From Turritopsis dohrnii (Eukaryota > Cnidaria > Hydrozoa > Anthoathecata > Oceaniidae), in NCBI GenBank assembly GCA_027922465.2, contig BQMF02000008.1, forward strand, positions 1,736,001-1,800,000: a stretch of DNA of 64,000 bases, written 5' to 3'. The first letter of the stretch is position 1, and every line of letters starts with the position of its first letter. Made by a program: the position numbers and the translations under genes. The notes beneath the pieces are model-generated. The model was not told the origin of the DNA and did no database searches. It saw only the letters and a list, made by a program, of their open reading frames with translations. Below, piece after piece: positions 45,208-56,900 of the stretch.

Positions 45208-48200
45208 GGTACGTGAACGATTTCTTATACCCAACGTATTTGAATCTTGGGACATCAAGTTTGAAGTGATTCCTAGTTGATCTAGATTGACTTTTCGTTA
45301 AGATTTCTGAGTAGTAACGGTGTAATGTCGTTGTAAATTTTATAAGTTTTTGCAGCTATTGATCTCTGTAGTAGTAGTCCAATGGTTTCCAGTTTGCCAT
45401 TTCTAGAACTTGGTTGTCAGGTATCATCTTCTTTATTTTCATGATATCTGGCTGCTCGTATGTGCACCTTGTTTAGGTCCTCCATTCGTGAAGATCCCCA
45501 AATAAGAATACCGTCTAACACTGACGGGAGAATTCCTTGAAAGTAGATGGTTTTTAATGTGATTATTGACGTGGATCTCATACAGTAAAGTTTCTTTAGT
45601 TTAGGAGCAAATAGACGGCTAGTACTTGATACGTGTAAATTGTAACTTAGGTTACTGTCTATTGTGATACCTAGGCATTTGCAACTGTCAACAATGTCAA
45701 TATATTTCCCCCCTATGGAGACAGGTTGTGTTGGACCAGTGAGTTTAATTCTTGATAGTATCATTAGTTTGCACTTTTCTGGGTGAATGGTTAGGGAATT
45801 TCTTTGGGCATAATGGGTCAGTTTATCAGCAGTTTTTCCCATTTTAGCAATCGCTTCATCTATTGTGTTGCATATCACAGATGCTGTTGAGTCATCAGCA
45901 AATAGGTCCACCTCCTCGTCTTCATCATCAAAGTTGTCCGGCATATCATTGGTATTCACAGAAAAGAGATGGTCCCAGAAGAGACCCCTGTGGTACACCG
46001 TATTCCACTGTTGCAGTTTGAGACTGTACATCGTTGAGTATAGTGAATTGTTTATGACCAGAAAGGTATGACTGGATATAGTTGTACAGTGACTCTGACA
46101 CACCACATGCAGCAAGCTTTTTCGTCAGGATTGGATGAGATACTGCGTCGAAAGCTTTCTTGTAATCAATAAATAAGATAGCAACTGATTTCCCATCGTC
46201 GATGGCCTTTAACCATTTCTCGGTCATATAAAGCAATAAATCTTCTGTCCATCTTTGTTTTCTGAATCCCTATTGAAATTCGGTCTGAAGATTAAACGTT
46301 TGTATGTGTTCTTTTAACATACAACATATGTAGTGTTCAATCACTTTACTCGGGATAGACAGAAGGGCGATCGGCCAATAATTACTGCAGTCCTTTTTTG
46401 GACCTTTCTTGTAGGCACAGGTAACTTTTGCAGTTTTCCATTGATTTGGGTATGTCTCAGTTTCAATACTTTTCTTGAAAACAGAGAATAGACTAGAGAT
46501 TGATTGATACTTCTTTGCATAGCAGTAGTTCCTTTGCAGTTATTTCGTCAGCACCGCATGATTTGCCAGCTTTCAAAGCAGATTTGAATGATTTAGCAAA
46601 ATAATCGATATTTGGATGCACTTTGTTAATTGTTGGAGTGACTCGATAAATATGACGGTTTGATTTGTCAGGATTAATCTTTGATGAGAGGTTGCTACTT
46701 ATGTTGGCAAAGTAGGAGTTCATCGAGTTTGATTTCTCATAGTCGTCTTTCGGGATTCCATCTTCACTAGCTAATGGTCCGATGATTGATTTCTTAGTTT
46801 TCCTATAGAATTTGTTCACCGTTTTCCAGAAGCTTTTGCTGTTTGTAGAGTTTTGAAATTGCTCTTTCCAATAATCAGTTTTCGCTTTTCATATCAGGGA
46901 AGTGCAACGATTTCTTGATTTTTTTGTATTCTGACCATTTTTCAGAGTTTTTTCCTGACAGTTTTGCTTTATTGAAAAGTCGAAATCTCTTGTTTAGTTT
47001 TTAGCGTCATTTTTATATGAACGTGTTTGTAAATGAATTGAAACGTTAGTATGGTCGTTCTATATTTTATTCTTTTTCAAGTCTTGTTTAGTTCTTTACG
47101 AATGGGACCAGACATCCAAGGTTGGTTGTCTGAACGGACCTTGACTTTTCTGGGTTTGACATGATTTGAGATGGTATTCTTCATAATGTGTTCCCAGCAC
47201 CATGTTGCATCGTCAACGTCGCTGAAGATTTCTATCAGCGGTCATGGTGAATTAGATCAGTTTGGAGTTTTTCCATGTTTACATTTTTGTAGTTTGTAAC
47301 AGTAATAAGCTTTGGAGGTTTCCGTTTTATTGATAGTCTGTAGGTAACAAATATCAGGTTGTGGTCTGAGATGCATGTGTCGATACTACCACTATTCGCA
47401 ACTCTGGAAGTGTTCTGTACTAGAGCATGGTCGATGAGTGTACTTGATGTTGCAGTAATTCTTGTAGGGCTCTTTATAACAAAATTATAAGAGTTCAATA
47501 ACCGATTAAACGGTACTGTTGGCGTGTTGTTGTCTTTGGATAAGTCGATGTTTAGGTCTCCAAGGAAGATAACGTTTTTTCTGTGGCTGACTTTTTCTAA
47601 CATATTCTGGAACTGTTGCATGAAATGTTTATCATTCGGTGGTCGATATAGGGTTACAACCAACAGTCTTTGGGATGAGGATTCAATCTCGATCCAGAGA
47701 GTTTCAGTTAGGCCTTTTCTTATGTTGAAGTCCATTTCTGTCTCAATATTTAGCTGGTGGAATTCAAGATTATTGCGATAGTAAACAAGGACACCGCCCC
47801 AGTGGTTCTTTTTGCTATTTCTATCCTTCCTCAGAAATGAATAATCATGGATACTTATCTCAGTGTCGTTATGTCGTTATGATACTTATCCTTGTGCCAG
47901 AAGATCGAATTTGGTCTCTTCTAATAGGAGTTTGATTTCATCCAACTTTCCATGCAAACCATTCACATTGATGTGGGCATACTGTAGCCCTTTCCCCAGT
48001 CTTTTATTCAGGTTTGAGTATGTGTTTGTTGATTGTACCATGATATTGTATTCTTTGTTTTTTATTATTATTTTTCTTGTTTATTACCTAAAAAAATGGC
48101 CTCACCAGAAATTGGCTCAGCCTTTTACTGACTAGAATAGTATATTGTAATGTCAGTATTTTTATGCAGTCATTACCGTCTATTTTTTTGTTTTTTATTT

Positions 48201-49177
48201 TATTTGACTTGATAAGACAGTTTTTCAAGACTGAGTAATCAATGTCGTTCAAGAGGGAAATAAGACAATTGTAAGTGCCAATTTGAACTAGAATTTTTAG
48301 TGCTTAACACAGCAACACTTGTGATTCATATTTATAATAGTAAGTCATTACCGTCTATCATCCTAGCTTCTGACATCCTTCCAAACTTTGGACACGCTAA
48401 ATAAACAGACCTGTCTGGTAAACGAAATGTACATAACCAATCAACCCAAGTCACAATAAATACTAAAATATGAGATAAAGCTGATAAAATAATGTGTTGA
48501 AATGCAAGTCAGCTTGAAGCATAAATAAGCGTGAAGCACAATAAGCATGTAGAAAATAAGTGATTTGAAAATAACGATAAACGTCATCCTCAAGGGATTG
48601 CAATAGCAATCCTGTCGAACAACTTAAAATAGAATTATAGCAGACGGTTTCTACTTGTACTAACTTTTTTAATAACTATTGCATCTTTTATCTGTAACTG
48701 AATGAGAACCAGGTAACCAGAGAACCAAGCATTGAATATCATTTAGCGAAATGTTTTGTTTACATTTTTTTCGACTTTTTTCTTTGATACTAATTAATTG
48801 CGTATGATGATTTTACAATACTCTTCTCTAAATTCATTACTTTTCTGCCGTGGAATGTAGACGGCGGATTGGTATCTGCAACGTTATTTCATGATCTCCT
48901 TGAATTTCCCCATCATATCTGGTTCACACCCCCCGCCGTAGAATCGCAGTTGCATAAACTCTCTAATATCATTTCATTCCCAGGACTTTCATTGATGTCT
49001 TCTAAAATTCCATTACTTAAAAAGTAAATAGCGCTTTTTCGACATTCTTCAGAATGCTTTAAAATGCCTAAGAACATGATACATATGTGCTACCTGAAAC
49101 GTCTGCACGTGAATTCTATATTAATTAGATCTGTTGTTTAGATAGAGCCTTAAAAGCCTTAAAGGGGAATATCCACT

Positions 49178-49262
49178 TCGGATTGGTTTGCAAAGCAATA
49201 GACACGTGCAAATATTACGTAATATTTTCACGTGGTCTATTGTTTGCGAACCGATCCGGTCC
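49178..49262. repeat. Long hairpin around TATTACGTAATA
   Basis: GGATTGGTTTGCAAAGCAAT followed by AGACACGTGCAAATATTACG is followed by its near-complement through CACGTGGTCTATTG and GAACCGATCC. About 80 bp with few mismatches, a centre at ATTACGTAAT and two CACGTG boxes. Probably a tiny fold-back element. The remainder of 48061-50060 shows no gene. Confidence 0.75.
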
Positions 49263-50062
49263 AGCCCGTGGACAATTATCCATAGTTGATATTCGCCTAA
49301 ACACATAGTAATTATAAATCGCGTTCGTCTCAAGGGTACAGTCAACTAAGTTTTTCATTTTTGTTAAGTTTAGTTATCAAAAGTTTTAGATTTAGTTTAA
49401 TTGACAGTGCAGTATGGACTTTTACTGATGTCAGAGACGTATCCAGGGAGGATTTGATACCGGTAAACCAGTATTGGGGCCCAAACTTGCACGCCCAAAA
49501 AACAAAATTTCGGGAATTTTCAACTTTGTATATTTTATGTAAAAACGATCTTTTAATGATTATTTAATCCCATTGCTTACAAACCTTTACACATAAGTTG
49601 TGTTAAAGCTATGATTTACACCCAAAAACGTCTATAAAGTAGTCAACCCTACGACCTATTTTGCTGTTGGATTGGGGTAACAGCTTCTGTTTTTCACTCA
49701 TTACTTCGTGCCCCATCTTTCACGTGTGTAAAAAATAAATTTTGTTTACTCCTCTCAGTAGATGCAAGAACAAAAATTCGTAATAATACATGGTTTCTAT
49801 GTGAAGGATGTAATGAGGGTACAGTACTTATGTTCCAAAGAAGAATGTTTAACTAATTTTTCTGGTGAATGAAAACATTTATTATCGCATTCCTGGGGAG
49901 AAAGTTTGGATTTTGTTAGCTTTTTGAATACACTTTTGTTTGGTCAAATATTACCTGTGGAGGAAAGAACTTTTGTGCATCATGATTGGGAGTTCGAATT
50001 TTCGTAGAGAATATTGATGTTTTGCTGTACCAAGGACTAAAAACAAAATATGACATGTCATA

Positions 50063-50473
50063 TGCTAAATTTTAAAATCATTTTCTGGAGAGTGCATTTT
50101 TAGAGCATCTGGAGTTGATATTTCTAAATTTTTGCTGCTCGGTGCCAACCATGCTGGCGCCATCGTGGGCTACTACACTGCAAGCTTTGTACCGGTATCC
50201 CCCAAAGACTCTGGATACGTCACTGGATGTGGTTTGTATTTTGCGGATATGTTTTTTTTATATCCGAAGTTTGGAAACATGTCCGAAGTTAGGACGATAG
50301 ACGGTATTTACAGATCATTATTAAAAATACAGTGTGCCTGGGAAAAGAGAGGCCCCGATTTTCAAATGTGTATATCTTTTTCATACATTCCGACCTGTTA
50401 CTTGTCATTATTGGGACAGTGTCGTATATGGGTTAACCACCAGAGGTTCCTATGTGCTGGGCAAGGAAAGTAA
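50063..50473 (+). CDS. Unrecognised ORF, about 135 codons, no clear start
   Basis: The frame reads ASGVDISKFLLLGANHAGAI, then GYYTASFVPVSPKDSGYVTG, then a Phe/Tyr-rich part with Cys, to a stop at 50471-50473. The first ATG in frame is internal and no splice acceptor was convincing. Composition is protein-like rather than AT-junk-like. It may be a remnant of a transposon or viral-like element. I do not recognise the family; it may not be a gene. 50474-51500 holds nothing recognised. Confidence 0.3.
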
Positions 50474-51579
50474 AATTTTGGAAAAATCGAACTTCCACAT
50501 TACTGGAAAATAGATTCCAACTAGTGAAAATTTATTGTGTCATGACAAAGGTGCACGAAAGGTAACTTCTGCGTACTTTGCGCCATACGGCTCACTAACG
50601 CGCGATGATTCATCATGGCTTTTGCTGATTTTGTGAAACTAGTTTAAAAGCACATCTTTACTAGAATTCTGGGTTATTTTTTACAGTTTTGAATTTCGAA
50701 AATGATGCCTCAATAGGCCACCAAAAATAAAATCTTTTTTTGCTTTGAAAAAGTGGAGACTTTAACTTTAATTCGGGACGAATCTATGGTATTTCGGAAC
50801 TTCAGGACAGGGTACCTGAATTCGGGATATTTGGAATCTTAGCTTTTTAAATACATGTGTATGTAAATTGATTTAAATTTGATTTTTATATCATTACAGA
50901 TGATATTTTTCCAACTTTCCAAAAATGTAATAATATAAATTAGTCAACAAAAATAAATAATTTAAATACTGTAAAACAGAGAGACTTGAAACCAAATTTG
51001 TCATTTTTGAAAAGATCTGCTCATAACTTTTAATCTCTAAGAAAGTAATTACTATGAAATGATAATTTCAAGGGATGATAGAACTCGTAAAGTTGTTTAG
51101 AACTCTTTTTACAATTTTTTGAAATTCTGTTTCCTTGGGCAGATATTTCGATTTAAAAATCATCAAACTATGTAACGCATAATTATGATGTAATAAGATA
51201 GTATTTTGTTAGTGTGTATAACTTCTGAATTATTAAATACTATGACTTCATTCTTCCATCAATCAACTCAGAGTGGAAGCCCTTCCTCCATAGTAACTTA
51301 CAAAGATGTAATTAATCATGTCTAAAGTTATTGTAATTGAAGTGTTAGCAACTATATACATCGTAAACATGCATTGCATAAATTATAAGATTTTAAAAAT
51401 GAAATAGCTCAAAAACTATAAATAATTATGAAATACTGAAAAGAGACTTGGTAAACAACTTTTTGAGCTCTATCATATTTGTGAATATCATTTTGGAACG
51501 CAGGAATCCCTTTAAAATAATTTGTTAATGCCAGTTTCATTTTTAGTGATGGAGGGTGTTAGTAAATTTTGAAAACTCA

Positions 51580-51770
51580 AGTACGGATACACTTTCCTTT
51601 GCCAATTCCTAAATTTTATTTTTCGTGAACTTGACACAGGGTAAACATGGGTAAGCGACGTTGCTTTGGCTGCTAGTTTATATATATATAATTTAGATAT
51701 TACATTAAAGCATGTAAACATTTGAAAGTCATCTATTATAGGTGAATCTCATTATTATAATACTGGCAGG
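51580..51770. repeat. Dispersed repeat shared with the 31.8-32.2 kb and 15.1 kb regions
   Basis: Shared words TACACTTTCC, TTGTCAATT/TTGCCAATT, TAAATTT, TTTTCGT, GGGTAAGCGACG-like, then CATGTAAACATTTGAAA and CATCTAT.TAGGTGAATCTCAT. In the other copies about 200 bp containing the right mariner-type TIR separates the two halves. Confidence 0.6.
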
Positions 51771-52434
51771 AATGCTTGCAGAACAATAAATTATCCTTAT
51801 GTATGGTTGAGGTGTGAAACGGAAATGATGCCATGATGGTAAAATGCATACATACCTTATATAATTATGAATGAAGCCCTATAATGCTAATCAAATGTCA
51901 GTGTTCCACACTTTTTCTGGGAACATGTCACAATCCTATTTGGGCTATTAGTTTTATGTACTCTCTGTCTGTACATATTTCGACGGTGTTTGATCAATGT
52001 GTAGAATTAGTTTGTGTATGGATGCGGTACTTAACACATCTGTCGCAATGTCATTATGGAATTGTGTCCTCTCTGTCCTAATCTCAACTGCCCACAAGGC
52101 AATTGTAACAATTTGTCTTGATGCAGTTTCATTTGCTGTGAGCATTTCATCCTTTTGTACCAGCCTTTTGTTACCAGTGACGTATCCAGAGATTTTTTGG
52201 GGATCGCGTTTTCTTAGTTTAGTGACAGACACCCGCTCTGTTTTGACTCAACGTAGCAACTGTTTGCAAGACGGTGTCCACATAAAGCGGCACTCAAATT
52301 TTCTTCACTTCTTCATATCAAGAAAGTCTATTCCGGCAAAATTCGCTGACGAGTTCAGAAATATTGACCAATCAGAAACATCTTCACTGGGGAACATCGT
52401 GTCTGCAATCTTTAGTCAAGATAAATCATATTTT

Positions 52435-52600
52435 AAAGGGAGCTGGAAACTAAGATGCTTTTTAATTTCATTGAATAACACGAAAATGAGTCCTACTGGT
52501 ACCACTTATGTTTTCATTAGGTGAACAAAGAACTAAATCACCTTAGCACGGTGGTCGTTCTCCCTAGCAACAACGAAAAATCACTTAATATATCTCAGTG
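52435..52600. repeat. Dispersed repeat shared with 37320-37500
   Basis: Same order of words as the 37-kb copy (GGAAACTAAGATG, CTACTGGTACCACTTATG, CGGTGGTCGTTC). The frames covering 51884-52524 are not convincing as genes. Just upstream, GTGACGTATCCAG at about 52178 resembles a transposon end. Confidence 0.65.
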
Positions 52601-53229
52601 ATTTGTTGTCAATTGAGCACCAACGTTCCGCATGTTTTTAAACAGTATCTACAGGTGCGATTAAAATCATGTCTTAAATAACTCAAGGCGTGTTATAGCG
52701 AGCGCTAGCGCGGATCACGAGCCTCATAATGACAAGACTGAGTCGCACGCCTCAACTGGTTAATAAGACAGCTTTAGCATACTGTTTAAGGAAAGAATAT
52801 TATTGCTATAATGAAGTTACATCATCTGCATATACAGTGCAGCAGTCTCCGTGTGAAAAGGAAGTACTTTCTTAGTATTAAAAAAGTTTTTTTGGGCGTA
52901 ATTTTTTGGGCGCCCATAGCGTTCAAACGCTATCAAAATTGTGCCTGGATAGGTCCCTGGTTACTACAAAATCCAAATAACCACCATACCATGTCCTATC
53001 AGTTTTGATGAGTTTATTTTGACTCTTGGCATCATTTTATAATTTCTTGGTGTTACCAAGTTTTCCAGGTGTTCCAAGCAACAAACTTTCTGTTTTTCTT
53101 GATTTTAATTTGATAGTCAACTTGTTGTCAGCTAGACGACAGTGGAATTTTTAGAAATTCTTCTCCAAAAACTTTTTGTCAGAATAGAATACAACTATAA
53201 AAGTAAGATTTTAAACTTTCTCAATTCGA

Positions 53230-53325
53230 AGACAATGTGTATAATTAATTTGAAGCAGAGGAGAAGGCCAAGTATAGACTCTTGTGGTACTCTACAAACA
53301 CTCATCATCATCTAAAAGTCTTTCT
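53230..53325 (-). pseudogene. Decayed non-LTR RT fragment
   Basis: On the minus strand a frame reads RVPQESILGLLL, a decayed GVPQGSILGPLL box. No YADD box is found beside it. It lies just upstream of the BRD10-like gene. Confidence 0.4.
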
Positions 53326-53933
53326 TAAGTCATATACATACAACACTTCTTCTGAAAGAGAATCATCATAATCATTGTTATCTTGCCCCCAAATTCCTAG
53401 AAATTATAAATAAAATAAAGTACTGCACATTCATTCACACTGGTTCATCTGTTTCCAGACAGAAACTAAAGTAAATTTTATCAGAAAAATATGTCTTTTG
53501 AACCAATTATTGTTTCAGTTCTGTAACTTCCACTATTTAGACTATTTCACTGCTATTCTCCCTATATAAAGTAAGGTAAAGAAACTTAACATCATAGTTA
53601 AACTTCTCTCGAACCTTAAAAACATATTTTTTTTAATAAAACAAATGCAGCAATTGTAGCAAGCCAAACACAAATCAAACGATAATCAAATGTGAATCAG
53701 ACTATTCTGTGAACCACCATAACCTTCCATTAGCATTCGACTTTTGTAAACAGAATTTTCACCTATGTTCATGCATTGATATTCTCTCCAAAAGAGTCGT
53801 TCTAAACTAAAAGTGATATTATGCACTTGCTGTTGTACATAATGTAATGTCGATAAAATATTCTTGTAATGGATTTTTTTTTACACATTTTTATAGATCT
53901 TCCACAAACATTATAAATTTTGGACTTGTTATT

Positions 53934-56900
53934 ATGAAGAGTCCTTTGCAAAATTTACAACCCACTTATGATACAGTTGGTCCATTCATTAGCACAGTTG
54001 ATCTGCATCAGTTAAATGATGAATTAGTTTATGGATACAGAATCTTCCGAGATTTGATAACACAATACAAGAAACATGTGATGGCAATTGCCGAATCTCA
54101 TCAAAATCTTCTGGAAAAGGATGATAAGGATACCCAAACTGAAATTTCATTTGTAAAGAGTAAGTTGACCAAATACTTCATTTTTATTTTCAGTCATGAC
54201 GAGCTGAGTCAATAAGAATTCTTTCTTTGCAGTAAACTCAAACTTTAATAATGCTAGCTATAGTAGCATTACGGAAGTTGTGTCAGATGTGCGTCTGGCT
54301 ATTCAAAACTGCTATCGGTGCTATGGATATGATCATTATGTCTCAAAAAGTGCAAGAACATTAGAATTAATCATTGAACAAAAATTAGCACTTATGCCAA
54401 GGTTGGTGTGATGTTCATTTTTTTTTAATAAATTCTTTTGTATAACCATTTCCGAAACCAGTTATTGATGACTAATGATTATGAGTATTTGTTGTGTTGT
54501 CAGAGGATTGGGAAGGTACTCTAATTTAAGACTGATCGAAAGCACACATTTGGTTATTGTAAACGAAAAAAGCAGAAAAGCAGACAGTCAATAAAAGAAT
54601 TAGCGTCTTTCTATTTCTATTCTTTGCATTTTATATTGAATTCAATGATGACTTTACTTTTGCAATCAGTAAAAATTACAAAACTCCATTGCAATTGCAA
54701 AGAAGGGGAGTTCGTTTCTCCTATACATTGTAATAAAGAAAAATAGTAAGGAACTTGATTGACACCTTAAACTGAAAATAAATATCATAACATTGGATGG
54801 CCTTAAGTTCCATCCCATGTTATAAAGTATGATGTATGTTTTTTTGGATTTCTGCGTAAGCTTTGGTTCTTTTTTTTCTTACTGTCCAAACCTAGTGCTT
54901 TTCTTAAATTTTGTGAATGCATTAACATTTTAAGACTTAAAAACACGACCATTTTACAATGACATTTATTAAATCATCATTTAAAACTGATCGTGTCAAT
55001 GCTAAAAAAATGATGAAAAGTATTCTTCATCTTCAACTATCATTTAAAAATGATAACTCCAACATGTTTGAGTTTTCATTTAAAAAATGATGGAATTTCT
55101 CTAATGGAATTACGTCAGTTCTATTGTTTTACTCACTTTAGTATAGTCATAAGATGATTTTTTGTAGCTATGAAGAATATATTTACAGTCTGCATAATAA
55201 ATAAATAGGTCTTTGGTTAAGTTAGCATCAACTGACCAATTCATTAGTTCGTGGCAGGAAGAGAATTGTTTGTGGAATGTTTCATCCACAATTTACAAAA
55301 ATATGGACCAAAGAGGAACGATTATCACGCATTACTATGCACTCTTTCTCGATGGATGGAATTATTAAACTTAATATTCTTCAAAATTTTTCGCTGGATA
55401 TTCTTAACAACTTTGAATATTCATAAGATCTTCTGCTTGAAATTCCCTCACAAGCGTGTTTGAATTCCTGAATAATTTCGTTTTTGAAGCCAAGATTTAA
55501 CCCAATGTCTTTGTTTCTGCCTTTTAATTTTCGCCTTTCGTCATATGGAAATATCAGCAACAACTACCATTGCTGCCATCGGAGTCCATGATTGAAAAGA
55601 ACTCTTTTACCATAGAACTTTTATAAAAATGTTGTAGTCATAAATGGTTGTGTAAACAGTTTCTTATCAGTTTTTAAAGGTTTAAAAAATTATCATTTGT
55701 CATTTATCATTTAAAAGTGATCGTGTATTTCAGCCTTTAGACTAAAATTTTCTTTGATCAATAGTAAATGGATTTTAAATGATATACATAATATATTAAG
55801 ATGACAAAAAAAAATTATAGAAGAAACTTTTATTATCTTGGACTGTGATCATTCTTTTCTAACTAAAACGAAGTTCTCAGCGTTTTGTAAACAGAAGAGT
55901 CAAAAACATAATGTGGCTTTCATGGTGCAGTTGGTTAGCGCATTCAGCTGTTAACCAAAAGGTTCGAGCCAACCCAAATCATTCAGCCTTTTTTTTTCAA
56001 ATTTCAAAAATATCTAAAAATATTTCATTTTTCATGCTTCAGCTGATTTTACAGGAATGCCTGTAAGGGCATCTTGTTGTTCTTCAAAAGTCTTCTTGGT
56101 ATTTGGAAAAGAATAATTTTTTGTATAATTATAGATTAATTCGGGACAAGTGTACTATTGCATCTTCGAATACACATTGGAATAAAGAATATCTTAATCA
56201 AGCACTTTGTATGTATTCTACATTTCAATTATGTGACAACCTATTGCACTATGCACATGAAATAGCATCGAACCAGGCCTCGAAATTTCAAACTTTCACG
56301 TAAACTATACTTGGTTTCCGTATTGTATCTATTTATTTATTTATTTATTTATTTATTTGGTACTGTTTTACGTGGCTAGCCTCACTCAGTTGCTATTGCA
56401 TCTGCTTTCAAGGAGGGGCCACAGCTTAGGTTGGAGGCTCCGAAGTATTTGACACACTCACGAGTGACACAAACCCAATCAAAGGCCTGCGCGCTTCTGG
56501 ATGACCTCCTGCAACACCCAATGTATCATCTACCCAATCTTCCTCACATGGCATGGGTCGACCTGGTGCTATGGTACATTCACTAGCACATGGTGAATCG
56601 CTGCCAAGGGGAATTGAACCCCAATCTCTCGTATGAATTATAAGAGTGATAACCACTATACCACGGTGCCAATCAGTAACGGAAACGATCGTTACCGATG
56701 TAGTTCATTAATGACTGTGTACCGCCATTTTGGTTCTGGGAAACGATTGTTTCCTGTATATTGTTACCGAAAAGCGCCACCTGAGTGACAAATTAAAGTT
56801 AAATGAGTCCGTTAAAGTTAAAGGGTGTTGTTGTTTTCATTCAATTTGTCATTTTATTTCATTTTATGTCGTTATCATCTCAGTGATTCAACTGTTTTAT

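Larger units (their letters stand above)
43340..48060 (-). mobile_element. CR1/L2-type non-LTR retrotransposon, nearly full length, decayed and interrupted
   Basis: Read from the right: QYAHINVNGLHGKLDEIK near 48000 and GGVLVYYRNNLE near 47800 (start of an APE-type endonuclease), continuing in 47735-47235 with TLYRPPND, GDLNIDLS and SDHNLIF. Then an RT linker (46819-46493), RT from 46236 with FIDYKKAFDAVSHP, YGVPQGSLLGP, FADDST (one frameshift near 45954) and CLGITIDSNLSY, then a C-terminal region. The C-terminus continues beyond a 1.7-kb insertion as CNNLTNETREKNSLELFKK, with a stop near 43370. Frameshifts make it inactive. Different lineage from the + strand LINE, judging by the diverged RT. 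Confidence 0.85.

Noticed and set aside
49439..49490. CAGAGACGTATCCAGGGAGG resembling a hAT-like transposon end, also near 44231 and 52178
   Set aside because: Only one end is seen in each case, with no matching inverted partner or target duplication.
51954..52524. Overlapping frames of 92 and 175 codons
   Set aside because: They overlap in opposite strands, cross a dispersed repeat and show no recognisable domain or splice structure.
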